Assembly: GCA_029216955.1 (NCBI GenBank)
Contig: JANAVB010015600.1
Coordinates: 25,155,010 to 25,219,009 of the forward strand
Source: Iris pallida
Taxonomy: Eukaryota > Streptophyta > Magnoliopsida > Asparagales > Iridaceae
Direction: 5' to 3'
DNA: 64,000 bases
The notes beneath the pieces are model-generated. The model was not told where the DNA came from, did not search any database, and saw nothing but the letters and a program-made list of their open reading frames with translations. Position numbers and translations under genes: made by a program. How positions within the stretch are numbered: position 1 is the first letter of the stretch; every line of letters begins with the position of its first letter. Positions 10,661-22,400 of the stretch are shown piece after piece.

Positions 10661-11720
10661 AATCACAGTTAGGACTATTTGAGAAGATTCCTGGGATGAC
10701 CCTTACTCAATATTTCTCTGCCAAACATGATGATACCAGCAATGATTCCAGAATTCGATACGAGAATCGAGATGAGTCCAGCCAAACATGATGATACCAG
10801 CAATGATTCCAGAATGATTCCAGTAATAGAAGCCAGACATGATGATACCAACAATGGTTGCAGTAATAGAGGCCAGACAAGATGGTATGTGTGTCGCATA
10901 CATAAATCCAGAAATATCCATACATGTTGTAACAGATAATCACATAAAACCAACTAGAACTGAAGTACAGTGTAAATGAGAGAACTATCAGATAATGTAC
11001 TCCCCTGATACCCTGTGCAACTAATGAAAGTAGATATCTGCACCGGAGTCACAATGTCCTAATATAGAGCAGTACAGGTTATAATGTGTTTTAAAAATAA
11101 AGTAAATAAAGTTTACGATGCAATCTACATAATTTCTAAGCCAATCTAGGTCAAAGTCAACTCTCGGTCAACTCTAGGTCAAACCAAGTCAATATTCTAG
11201 TCAACTAGGTCAAACTGGTCAACTGTCTAGGACCAGTAAATTATGGTCACAATAGTCAACATCCAGTCAACTAGGTCAACTTAGACTAACTAAGTCAATC
11301 CTAAACTATTTGGTCAACATGGTCATTCTAGGGTTTTGGTCAACTAGTCAAATGGGTCTCTATCTATGTCAATCTCTATAAGGCTAACTCAAAACCAAAC
11401 CATAGACTAGGATATCCTAGGATACCATAATATATATCATATACATATCAATGTATATATACCCAATGTCTATAGCCCTAGACATATGTAAGCCTATCAA
11501 ACAAAACCACATACATATACCTATCTATCACATATATCCATCAACTATATATTCATGAATATATACATAGGAATCATATATGTATATCTACATATATATA
11601 GGTATCACAAGTATTGTGAGCTCTCAAAACCCAAACATGTCTAATGTATACTCTACATGTAGCTATAGGATATATATATATCGATATCCTTAACTGTCCA
11701 AAACTGAACACTAAAGCCTC

Positions 11721-12091
<371 letters not shown>

Positions 12092-12697
12092 TAGATATCC
12101 ACATCAAATTTCACCCCAACACATTACCTATCCAAGTTACCTCCTAAACTCTAACACATAACAATTTCCTACTCCTTACACTCTCAAGCATTCACACTTA
12201 TATACATACTTGAGCACTAGGCACACTCATGGCACACCCACACTCTAATAAACTATAACTGAATTAATCCATCCAATCACCTATTCCTCACAACTCTTTT
12301 ACTGTCAATGGCTCTCTAACCTACTCCCCACCTCATCTCTTCATAGATACACTTAAACCCCTCACTTCTAACCATTCAATTTAGTCCTCAACTTTACGGA
12401 TACATGGCTATCTCTAACTGATACACCCATAGACTTATACTGATATAGGTCCTCTCATATATACTGATATTAGGGGCAAAAGGAATGAATCAAGAACTAA
12501 AGACCTTCAATTTACAAGACTGATCATACAAGGCACTGTGGGCTGATATTCAAAAGTCAAAACAATTCCCCACTCGAGTCTTTCCCCTCCTCTACCACTC
12601 ATCAATAGATTTTTAAGTCCAATTAGGACTGACCCAAAGTTTGGGACTGAATAATGGAGAGGGGACTGATCAACAATGCCTGCACCTAAAAATGGGA

Positions 12698-12702
12698 CTG
12701 TT
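12698..12702 (+). repeat. Target-site duplication (left) of copia 2
   Basis: CTGTT directly before the 5' LTR; identical CTGTT at 32929-32933 directly after the 3' LTR. Confidence 0.92.
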
Positions 12703-12981
12703 TGTTGGCACATTTTATTTTGATTAATTAACAGCATCTTCGTAGTTTAGTCTTCTGTTCTTCAGATTCAAATATTCTCAGAAGATCTACTACATGGAGT
12801 TCTTCCGTTCAAGAGCAATCTCCTCCTTCATTGAAGGCTGAAGCAGTTACTGGCGTTCCCTGCATAAGACGGCGTCTTCCTGCTTAAAGTCTTTGAGTCT
12901 GTACTTGTCTAGGTATATCTGTAAACACCTAAGGACGGATGACAGTAAAAAGAACAAGTCAAAAATCAAATAGCTACAGAG

Positions 12982-13470
12982 CGGCATACCGGCGGTATGC
13001 TTCGGCATACCGGCGGTATACTGTTTTTGGCATCCAGAAAGTTGCTGTGACAAATAGTCGGCATACCGGCGGTATACTTCGGCATACCGACGGTATACCG
13101 ATTTTTATGTCCAGAAAGTTGCTGTGACAAATTGTCGGCATACCGACGGCATGCTCCGGCATACCGGCGGTATACCGTTTTTAGCAACCCAAAAGTTGCT
13201 GTGATAAATTGTCGACATACCGACGGCATGCTCCGGCATACCGGCGGTATACCGTTTTTAGCAACTCAAAACTTATTGTGACAAATTGTCGGCATACCGA
13301 CGGCATGCTCCGGCATACCGGCGGTATACCGAGTTTCAAATATTTGGTTTCTGAATTGCTCTGACTAGCATTAATGGCCGCATTTAATGCTCTCAAACGG
13401 TCATTAATATGACCGTTACTATTTGGACGGTATACCGACGGTATGCCGCTGCATACCGACGACATGCCGT
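12982..13470 (+). repeat. Palindromic word array in copia 2 U3 (77-bp period)
   Basis: Pairs of GGCATACCG and CGGTATGCC/CGGTATACC make near-perfect palindromes. Four units begin at about 13057, 13134, 13211 and 13288 (period 77 bp), plus extra pairs at both edges. It lies upstream of the TATA box. The same array is at 31909-32398 in the 3' LTR. Confidence 0.93.
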
Positions 13471-13516
13471 TCTGTCTGTATTCAGAGCATTAAATGCCAC
13501 TAACTCTTGGTTTTCT

Positions 13517-13523
13517 TATAAAA
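13517..13523 (+). promoter_or_regulatory. TATA box of copia 2 5' LTR
   Basis: CTTATAAAAGAAAGC directly downstream of the U3 palindromic array; the counterpart in the 3' LTR is at 32445-32451. Transcription should start about 30 bp further on. Confidence 0.65.
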
Positions 13524-14001
13524 GAAAGCTCTCTCTCTTGAGCTTTCTCACCAACTCTTCCATAAATTTTCCAACAACCAAGAGCTCCACCATTAATACT
13601 CTTCCAAGCTTTTCATTGTCATCCTCTCCCAAAGTGCTAGAGTATTAAAGAGTTGTACATTTCGATCTTCACGTGTTAGAAGATCAACAAGTTCTTTTCT
13701 CCTTTGTTTGAAGTTGGCGAGCCTTCGTAAGAAAACTCGTGTGTAGAAGTTGGCGAGTCTTCGGATCCAAACTCGTATTGAAGTTGGCGAGTTCTTCGGA
13801 TCCAAGCTCGTGTGTACTATTTGGATAAATAGTGGATTAAAGCCGGAGAGAGTTCCGGGACTGGACTGCCTCAAAAGAGGATACCAGGATACATCCTTGC
13901 ATTTGATCTTTCTACTCTTTACTTTCAATTGTCTTTATTGCCTCAATTGTTGTAGTTAATTTTTAATTTCCCTATTCACCCCTCCTCTAGGGTTCTACAA
14001 T

Positions 14002-14014
14002 TGGTATCGGAGCC
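14002..14014 (+). other. Primer binding site of copia 2
   Basis: TGGTATCGGAGCC two bases after the LTR end. It differs from the usual plant iMet complement (TGGTATCAGAGC) by one A-to-G change. Confidence 0.85.
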
Positions 14015-14052
14015 TCGTTCTCTTGATTTGGATTTACACCCTTGAGTGATCC

Positions 14053-15383
14053 ATGGCCTCTAACCCTAGCATCAACACGTTTCACAATGAAGGACACTCC
14101 ACAAATAAGCCTCCCCTATTTGATGGTACCAACTATAACTACTGGAAGATTAGGATAGGCATTTATCTAAAGTCCATAGATTTCGATTTATGGTATTACG
14201 TGATAAATGGTCTTCCTACTCCTTCCAGAGCTATTGAGGATATTGCTTCTGACACCCTTCGGGAAACACTTACTGAAAACATCAAGAAGCTTGCTACTCG
14301 AGATGTCAAGGCAATGAATGCTCTTTACTGTGCTCTCGACAGTAGTGAATTCAACCGAATCTCTACTTGCAAGACTTCCAATGAGATTTGGAAGTTACTT
14401 GAAGTCACACACGAGGGAACTTCACAAGTGAAGGAATCCAAGATCAGTAGACTCACGCAAGAATATGAGTCTTTTAAAATGAAGCATGATGAATCTATTG
14501 CTAGTATGTTTACTCGTTTTGGTGATATTATTAACCCTCTCTCTTCTCTTGGAAAGGAATATCCCGCTCATGAAAATATAAGGAAAATCCTTAGAGGATT
14601 GACGAAAGCTTAGAGTCCTAAAGCTACCGCAATCATTGAGGGGAACGATATAACCGTCATGAACCTAGAGACCCTCATGCGTAAGCTGATGACTCACGAG
14701 CTCGACATGAAGGATCAAGAGGAATCCTCCATACAAGAGAAGGAGAAGGAGAAGACCAAAGAGAAGGAGAAGACTCTTGCTCTCAAAGCATCAAGGTCCT
14801 ACTCCAAGGATAGCTCCGACGACAATGAGTCGGACGACGATGAAGAAATAGCTCTCACAGCTAAGCACTTCCGGAAGTTCCTAAAATTCAACAAGGCCAA
14901 CCGCTCCAGACGGGACAATGAAAAAGATCCGACGTGCTATCAATGCAGAAGACCCGGACACATCAAGAGGGATTGTCCGATGATAAGAAAAGACTCAAGC
15001 AAGTACGAGAAGCCTAGCAAGGGAAGCTCGTCCTCCAGAAAGTTTGCCAACACTAGCATTTGGTGCAAAAGCGACGCGAGCGATCCGACAACGACAAGGA
15101 GTGCAAACACAATGCCAACGTCTGTCTCATGGCAACCGATGAGGTACTTGATGATCTTTCCTTAAACACTCTTACCTATGATGATTTGGAGAAAGTCATT
15201 CTTGAATTGCATGAAGAACACAAAGGTGTTCGAAACAAATACAAGAAATCTCTCAAAGAGGTTGAGGCTCTTCGACTTGAAGTAGAGAGACTCTCAAGCA
15301 TCATTATTGATGTGAAGGGAAAATCTCCTATTTTCGACACGGATGAAATAGTCTTTGCGACTCAAGTTTCAAGAATCTCTTGA
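14053..15383 (+). pseudogene. gag: copia 2 Gag, N-terminal and coiled-coil part, broken
   Basis: ATG in good context (CCATGG) 38 nt after the primer site. The N-terminus PPLFDGTNYNYWKIRI and the UBN2-like region match copia 1 Gag. A TAG at 14611-14613 replaces the tryptophan codon of copia 1 (TGG to TAG). The frame then continues through a basic, Lys/Glu-rich stretch (about 14730-14780) and a CCHC knuckle (CYQCRRPGHIKRDC, about 14937-14978). A frameshift near 15090 moves coding to the frame ending at 15383, which holds leucine-heptad coiled coil. A second frameshift near 15350 moves it to the frame of 15355-15948. Capsid/nucleocapsid role as in other Gags; this copy cannot make full-length protein. 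Confidence 0.85.
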
Positions 15384-15948
15384 CACCATCAAGAAAAAGG
15401 ATGATGAGATTCAATCCATGAGAAGCTCTTATGAATTTGCTATGCGCAAATGTCAAGATGCTAATAGAAGAGAATATTCCACTTCTATTAAGTATAATGA
15501 TCTTCTTACACGGAGTAAGAATTTAGGTAATAAGAATACCACTCACATGCATGCTCCAAGACACCCCCACACTCATCACAATGCTAGGCATAACCCTTAC
15601 ATGAACACTACACACAACTCCTTTTCTAACACAAGAAAAGGACCTTTTGTTAAGAAGAACACCTCTCATCATGCATTTTACTATCATCATAACACTCATG
15701 GTAGAGCTTCTCACACTAGAAACTCACATATGCACAACACTCACACTTCTTCTTCTAGATCTTCTTTAATGTGCAATTATTGTGGTTTGCTCGGTCATAC
15801 TTCTAATTTTTGTTATACAAGAAAACAAGTTGACATGAGAGTTCTTAAATGGGTTCCTAAGAGTAACACTCAAGGACCCATAAGATCATGGGTACCAAAA
15901 TATTCATCTTCAACTTATGTTGTAGGTGACGAATCCTTCTCATGCTAG
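15355..15948 (+). pseudogene. gag: copia 2 Gag C-terminus: coiled coil, His-rich region, second zinc knuckle
   Basis: It continues the coiled coil (FQESLDTIKKKDDEIQSM), then a His/Asn/Thr-rich segment (THMHAPRHPHTHHNARHNPY and following), then an intact second knuckle CNYCGLLGHTSNFC and a WVPKSNTQGP tail. The order matches copia 1 (1682-2347), where the knuckle is mutated. Its stop (15946-15948) lies inside the start of the pol frame, which is offset by +1. Confidence 0.78.
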
Positions 15949-16571
15949 AAGCAAGTGGATTCTCGATAGCGGTTCTTCACGGCACATGACCGGTGATGCT
16001 TCACTTTTTACAACGCTATCGATGAAGAAGGAAGGACACGTCTCCTTCGGTAACAATCTTAAAGGTTATATTATTGGAAATGGTAATATCGGTTCTCCTC
16101 CTTATCCTTGTATTAATAATGTATGTCTTGTTACTAATCTCAAGCATAACCTTCTTAGTATTAGCCATCTTACCGATAATGGCTATGATATCAAATTTGT
16201 TAAACTCAAATGCTACATTACCGATAGCTCCAATGGAACTATTGTTTATGAAGGCATTAGAGAAAACAACATTTATGTTCTTTATCTTGTTGAAGGTACT
16301 AACAATGACAGGTGCCTAGTTGCAAAGAACGATGAGAGTTGGCTTTGGCACATGAGGCTTGGACACGCCAACATGGATACCATCTCTCGCCTCGCCTCCA
16401 AGAAGCTTGTACGAGGACTCCCAAGTATCCCCTTTAAAAATGATATGGTATGTGAAGAATGCGAGAAAAGTAAGTTGACCAAGTCATCCTTCAAATCCAT
16501 CAACTCTGTGAGTACCACTAGACCTCTTTAACTTATTCATATGGATCTTTTCGGCCCTAGTAGAGTAGCTA
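15926..16571 (+). pseudogene. pol: copia 2 pol 5' part: protease and integrase start
   Basis: Aspartic protease motif WILDSGSSRHMTGD at about residues 11-24, then the GAG-pre-integrase zinc domain (LWHMRLGHANMD ... CEECEKSK). A TAA at 16529-16531 takes the place of the glutamine codon present in copia 1 (CAA to TAA). The frame then reads the first integrase aspartate block (HMDLFGPSRVA) up to 16571, where gypsy 1 is inserted. The frame resumes in phase at 27052. The start overlaps the gag frame by 23 nt in +1. Confidence 0.86.
16567..16571 (+). repeat. Target-site duplication (left) of gypsy 1
   Basis: AGCTA immediately before the LTR; identical AGCTA at 27051-27055 after the other LTR. Confidence 0.93.
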
Positions 16572-19321
16572 TGTAATGCCTGTGGTTCGTATTACGTATT
16601 TTGGAAATACGTGTACGTATTTTCTTGTATTGTTCCTTGTTTAGTTTTCTTGGCTTAGTTTAACTCTCGGTTTGGTTTGGTTTGGCCAGCTGGTTGCTTG
16701 GTGCATCATGGACCAAGGTGAACCCCCTACCTACCACCACCCATGATATTTATTTCCCTACCAACTTTCTCTCTCCTCCATAACTCTCATTTATTTTTTC
16801 TTCTTCCTTCCTCTCCACAATTCCCTCAACCCATAGGCAAGTGCAACTTGCTTCCACAAGAGAACTCCTTTTGATGGTTTTATTAGCTTCTCCTCATGAT
16901 TCTAAACCACATTAGAACTTGTCATTTTCCATTTTGAGGCTTTGATTCTTGTAGATCTATAATTTAGTATTTTCAGATTTTGGCGGTTTTGATCTATCAA
17001 ACTCCTTTGTTTTCAAGTTTTGATGGTTCCATGCTGTAGAGAATTTCATTCTACCCGATTTTGACCTTTGGAAAGTTGGATTCGGACTTGTTTTGACCAA
17101 GTTATGAGCATTTGAAGTTTTGGGTTCCTTCCATGGAGTTCTTGCTGTTCTTGCCAATTGGAGAAGACAGTGAACAGTGTGCTAGCTTTTTAGCTTACGC
17201 TGGTTTTCGTGCGCTGCTCTTTAGCGAGCGTACGCTGGTTTTCGTGCGCTGCTCTTTAGCGAGCGTACGCTGGTTTTCGTGCGCTGCTCTTTAGCGAGCG
17301 TACGCTGGTTTTCGTACGCTGCTCTTTAGCGAGCGTACGCTGATTTTTGTGCGCTGCTCTTTAGCGAGCGTACGCTGATTTTCGTACGCTGCTATTTAGC
17401 GAGCATACGCTGACTTTCGTACGCTACTCTTTAGCGAGCGTACGCTGGCCTTGATACGCGGCCTATTGGCAGCGTGTCTTTCGGTACGCTGACTTGGGCG
17501 TACGCTGTCTATTGCGTACGCTAGCGTGCGCGTGCCCTAGACCGTTTCGTACGCTAGCTTGAGCGTACGCTGACCTGTAGCCTGAGCGTATGCCCTTGCC
17601 CTGAGCGTACCTTGCGCTGAGCGTATGGCCTTGGCTGACTTGGTCTTATGTCAGCGTGGCTCTTCTATAGCCCTGTTTATTGATATTTATTTAGATATTT
17701 TACGCCCATTTTATATCCTTACGCCTTTTGTCCTGAACTTGATAATCCTGAATTTATTTAATATGCTTGGAATTGATAATTGAGCACAACCTGACATGAC
17801 AGTGACCCGTAATGGTGCACTCCTGACATGAGTAACCTGACATGACCTGGTAGTGGCCCGTCGTGGCGCACTCCTGACTAGTATACTTGACCTGATTACC
17901 TGACATGTTATATCTTGAATAGCTGTTGCGACGGCTACCTGACATGACATGACCTGACAAGAATATATTTCCTGGACACCGTGGGTGATTGTGCTTGTAC
18001 AATAATCCAGTCCTGTCTTGCATCATGTCTAGGATGGGACTCCTGAGTACCACGGTCAGGAGTACATACTAAAATGGACTAAGGTTAATAACTAGATTAA
18101 TACACTAGTCATGAAGAGATTTCCTAGCTACAGGCAATCCCGTTACCTAGGCGCGCCTGGGATCTGTAGCCTGCCGTCGAGTAGGGCACATTTCCAGCAC
18201 ACTGTCATGTGTTGCACCCTTCAAGCTACTTAAGGGTACATGCGTTTCCTGGACGATGTACCCACCTGAATTCCACCCTAATCTTTCGACCTAGGTAACC
18301 TGGATGGTCTGCAGGGCTTGTGGCTGTGGAATAATCTCGCTGCATCTTGTTAGTAATTAGGCTTGTGACAACCCTAGTTAGTTAAAGTATCAAGCCGTAA
18401 TTCTTGCTTGGCCGCGAAATGATTGGATGGAGTTTAACTAGTCTAGTCTTGCCCTGATCCTGTTCCAGATTATTGAATGACCAGAACGCTTGTATTTATT
18501 TTATTCTACCGATAAATGGTGAGAATTCCAAGTTCTGTTCAGACGAAGGGTTACAACCCCGGTCCTTGTTTGGTTTACGGGTTGTAACCTGGTTATCTGA
18601 ATAGTTCCATGGTTATCTCGTCGTATATCTTCCTGGCATGTTTTCTTTATTTCCAGTTTTCACCATTTATTTATATTCCTGTCTTTATTTATATTATTTA
18701 TATTCCTCTGCTGATCGCTGGTTTTAGTTCTTAAGTGAAGCTCCTTTGTGGCACTTGCTCTTTCTGGGGTCTGACCCAGCTGGTTTTGTGTGGCCAGATT
18801 TCGGAGCAGCTCCAGAGGATCTACCAACCTTCCTGCCAGATGGTGAACACTGGAAGGAATCCTGGCAACGAGTGGGTTATTTTTGGCTCTTCTACTCTAT
18901 TGTAAAAATTATTCTTTTGAGGCGTTTAGCCGACGAGCACCTGTTTTGCTCGATTGAACTTTTACTTACTGTCTGCCTACGGGCTGTAACATGATTAACA
19001 TATCCTAGGGTTGATCATGTACGACTAAACTCTTGCTAGTCCTGACATTTTGTACGACTAGCTTCATGATCAGCTGAATATGTAATATTTGGGACGCCTT
19101 ATTATTGTATATTTAATGATCATACATCTTGTAACTTTTACTTACTTGCTTGTGATTGAGACAATAGGCTTGTTCATGACCTTAGGAGACTGCTGGCTTG
19201 TAGTAAAACCCTCATGTATCCTAGACAGCCGTGACCGTATAGCGAGGTGGGTTGCACTTCAATATACGTAGCTGGCTATGTCTGCCCCCGCTCTCCAGTA
19301 TTCTGGTTCTGGGGCGTGACA
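16572..19321 (+). repeat. 5' LTR of gypsy 1 (2750 bp)
   Basis: TGTAATGCCTG ... GGGGCGTGACA. It holds a TATA-like ATATTTATTTCCC around 16747, the GCGTACGC word island (17202-17640) and a CCTGACATG word cluster (17785-17960). The last about 1.1 kb is closely similar to the gypsy 2 LTR. No gene; ORFs in it are fortuitous. The 22-bp length difference from the 3' LTR reflects a different number of 35-bp units. Confidence 0.95.
17202..17640 (+). repeat. GCGTACGC word island with 35-bp tandem repeats (gypsy 1 5' LTR)
   Basis: About seven 35-bp units (starts at 17202, 17237, 17272 and on), each with GCGTACGCT and TTTAGCGAGC. A stretch with the same word GCGTACGCT follows at irregular spacing to about 17640. 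The counterpart at 24953-25370 has fewer units. Flanking LTR sequence aligns with gypsy 2, but this island does not. Confidence 0.92.
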
Positions 19322-19350
19322 TGGTTTAAGTGGTGGCCCATGCCGGTCTT
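19322..19350 (+). other. Post-LTR conserved block (candidate primer site / leader)
   Basis: TGGTTTAAGTGGTGGCCCAT follows the LTR without a spacer and recurs at 38797 and 46607, diverged at 10532 and 53317. It starts with TGG as primer sites do, but is not the usual TGGTATCAGAGC. The donor tRNA is not assigned. The block includes an ATG followed by a splice-donor-like GGTCTTG. Confidence 0.55.
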
Positions 19351-19383
19351 GTAAATCAAGATATGTGAGGGTTTACCGAATAG

Positions 19384-19470
19384 ATGTCTCAATCAGTATT
19401 CGTCCTTGATCTCTGCTCGCATCTTCTGAATCCCTGGATTCTTGTCCTGATCATGTGCTTGTATCGTTGA
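19384..19470 (+). CDS. Candidate 28-codon upstream ORF in gypsy 1 leader
   Basis: ATG-initiated, hydrophobic-rich short frame ending TGA at 19468-19470. The same frame and stop are kept in both gypsy 2 copies (from about 38859 and 46669), with only a few substitutions. It could be a translated uORF or just leader conserved by recent common origin. No family is recognised. Confidence 0.3.
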   Translation: MSQSVFVLDLCSHLLNPWILVLIMCLYR

Positions 19471-22400
19471 TCTGTCCTGGTCCTTCCTTATTTGTTTCCT
19501 ATGTCGTCTTCTTCAGCGACATAGTACCTGACCCGGCCGATCAGCAAGGCAGAGCACCTCCCGCAGACCAACAGCAACCCGGGGATCAAGCTCAGCATTC
19601 CGGAGTAGCCTCCAGAGTCGTGCCTTCTGGCGGAGAGCCACCAGTCCAGCCAGTTCAACCTGTAGAACATGATGACGGCACTTTGGTAGGACTCGTCAGG
19701 ACCTTGATAGCTTCCCAAGATCGTCGTGGAGACGCCCTGCAACAGGCAGTGGCGGATGCCTTGACCAGAGGTGGTCATCAGGGTAACAGCGCGGCCAACA
19801 GCTTCAAGCACTTGAACCCTCCCTTCTTTGACGGCAGTGAAGTTGCGATCGCCGCAGATGCTTGGCTTCAGGACACAGAGGTGGTTCTCGAAGCAGCCAA
19901 GACCGCAGAGAACGAGAAGGTGGCTGTTGTGCGCCTGCAGCTATTGGATCTTGCCCGCAGCTGGTGGGCAGCGCAGGCCGTTGGATTAGCAGCACCCATT
20001 GCTTGGGCAGTATTCCGAGAGAGATTCCAGACCAAGTATTTCGATGCTGTAGCTCGGTACGATCTACAGACGAGGTTCACTAATTTGAAGCAAGGTGGCA
20101 GGACGGTCGACGAATATGCGACCGAGTTTTCCAGACTCAGTCGGTTTGCTCCCACCTTGGTGGCAACCGAGTATGATAGAGCCCAGCGGTTCCAGCAGGG
20201 ACTTCACCTGGAGATCTTGTTAGCAGTTGAGCAGTTTGAGCATCAGACTTTTGATGCAGTCTTGAGAGCAGCCCGGAGGCATGAGTATACCTTCCAAAGG
20301 ATTGTGGATAGGACCGGGGGTCGGAAGAGATCTCACGGCCAGATGAATCAGTCTTCAGCCCCAGCCCCGGCAGCCAGGGCTTTGACTATTGGAACTCCGA
20401 GGCGAGCGGCCTCAGTAACGTCGGTTCAGCATTCAACCCCGACGCACCTTCAGCAGCAGAAGCAGAAGCAGTCTTCCGCAGTGGGTTGTTCTCATTGTGG
20501 GAAGCCAGGCCATGTAGTGGCAGAGTGTCGCAGGGCACAGGAATTGTGCCTGGTTTGTGGAGCAGCAGACCATAGGGTTGGATCCTGCCCGAACAGGGGA
20601 GGTTCATCATCGTCCAACCTTTCTAGCTCTTCGGTGAGAGGACCAGCTCCGGTCCAGCAGCAGCAGCAGTATCCATTGCCGAGGCCCTTGCCGCCTCAGA
20701 CCCAAGTGTTTCAGCAGCAGAACCCCCAGCAGTATGCGCAAGCCCAAGCCTTGAGCCAGAGCAGACAGCAAGGATTTCAGCAAAGGGGACCAGCACCCCG
20801 AGGGCACGGTCAGGCTATGGTGATGACCGTGGAGGAAAGATTGGCACCAGGAGAGGTAGTGGCAGGTACTATTCTCGTCAACTCCTTTCCAGCTTCAGCT
20901 TTATTTGATTCTGGTGCATCGCATTCCTTTATGTCTGCACGATTCGCGACACGGGTAGGATTGGAGCCCGAGTCATTATCAGTAAGGCTCAATATACTTA
21001 TTGGTAACGGACTTGTGGGAGTAGATAGAGTGTTTTCCTCATGTCAGATCGTAGTTAGCGGTAGAGAGTTCCCCGCTAGATTGATAGAGTTCCCGATGGC
21101 CGATTATGATGTGGTCTTAGGGATGGATTGGTTGAGGAATCAGTATGCTAGAATAGACTGCCACATTGGTAGGGTTGTTTTTAGCATTCCAGGCGAGCCA
21201 GAGTTTTCTTTCTCTCGAGGCGAGGTTGAGCCTTCTCCTCCAGTATTGCGGATGGCGGTAGCAGCAGTTCAGTTGACCAGGATAGTGGATGAGTTCCCAG
21301 ATGTTTTTCCAGAAGAGCTTCCAGGTATGCCGCCAGAGCGGGAGATCGAGTTTACTATAGACTTGATTCCCGGGACAGCCCCAGTATCAGAGAGAGTCTA
21401 TCGGATGGCGCCGTCAGAATTGGAGATCTTGTACAAGATGATTGAAAAACTTCGAACCAAGGGATTCATTCGTGCTAGTGGATCGCCTTGGGGAGCCTCG
21501 ATGCTTCTTGTGAAGAAGAAGGATGGTACGTCCAGGTTATGTGTTGATTATCGTACCTTGAACTCAGTGACAATCAAGAACAGATACCCTCTTCCGAGGA
21601 TAGATGACTTGTTCGATCAACTCAAGGGGGCTTCAGTATTCTCGAAGATTGATTTACGCTCAGGTTATCATCAGATCAGAGTCAGAGAGCAGGACATTCC
21701 GAAGACAGCTTTTAGATCGAGATACGGGCATTGGGAGTTCCTTGTTATGCCTTTTGGAGCGACCAATGCGCCGGCAGTATTCATGGACCTCATGAATCGC
21801 ATCTTCATGCCTTACTTGGATCAGTTTGTGATCGTGTTCTTGGATGACATCTTGGTCTACAGTAAGAGTGAGGCAGAGCATGAGCAGCATCTTCGTGTGG
21901 TTCTTCAGGTTCTCAGGGAGCACCAGTTATATGCCAAGTTCAGTAAATACGAGTTCTGGCTCGATCGCATTTCGTACTTGGGTCATATCATCACCAGAGG
22001 AGGAGTGGAAGTGGATCCCCAGAAGATCGTGGCTATTGAGTCATGGCCAGTGCCCAGCACAGTTGCAGAAGTTCGCAGTTTCCTTGGATTGGCCGGCTAT
22101 TACCGGCAGTTTGTTTCGGATTTTGCTCGGATATCAGCGCCATTGACGCAGTTGACCCGCAAGGATGCGCAGTTTGCTTGGACAGCAGAGTGCCAGAGTT
22201 CTTTTGAACAGTTGAAGCGAGGCTTGATAATAGCTCCCATTCTCACGCTTCCCGATGGAAACGGCGGATTCTCAGTGTATTGTGATGCTTCGGGCAGAGG
22301 CTTAGGATGTGTTCTGATGCAGCATGGAAAGGTAATAGCTTATGCGTCACGACAACTTCGTGATCATGAGAGGAATTACCCAACCCATGACTTAGAGCTG

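Larger units (their letters stand above)
12703..13999 (+). repeat. 5' LTR of copia 2 (1297 bp)
   Basis: TGTTGGCACATTTT ... GGGTTCTACA, nearly identical to 31630-32928. By eye there are a couple of dozen differences, mostly transitions and many within the word island. U3 contains the 77-bp-period palindromic array (12982-13470); a TATA box is at 13517. R/U5 contains repeated GAAGTTGGCGAG units (13709-13795). Confidence 0.95.

Noticed and set aside
19488..19811. Antisense ORFs overlapping gypsy gag-pol (and equivalents in other copies)
   Set aside because: Shadow frames of the real polyprotein.
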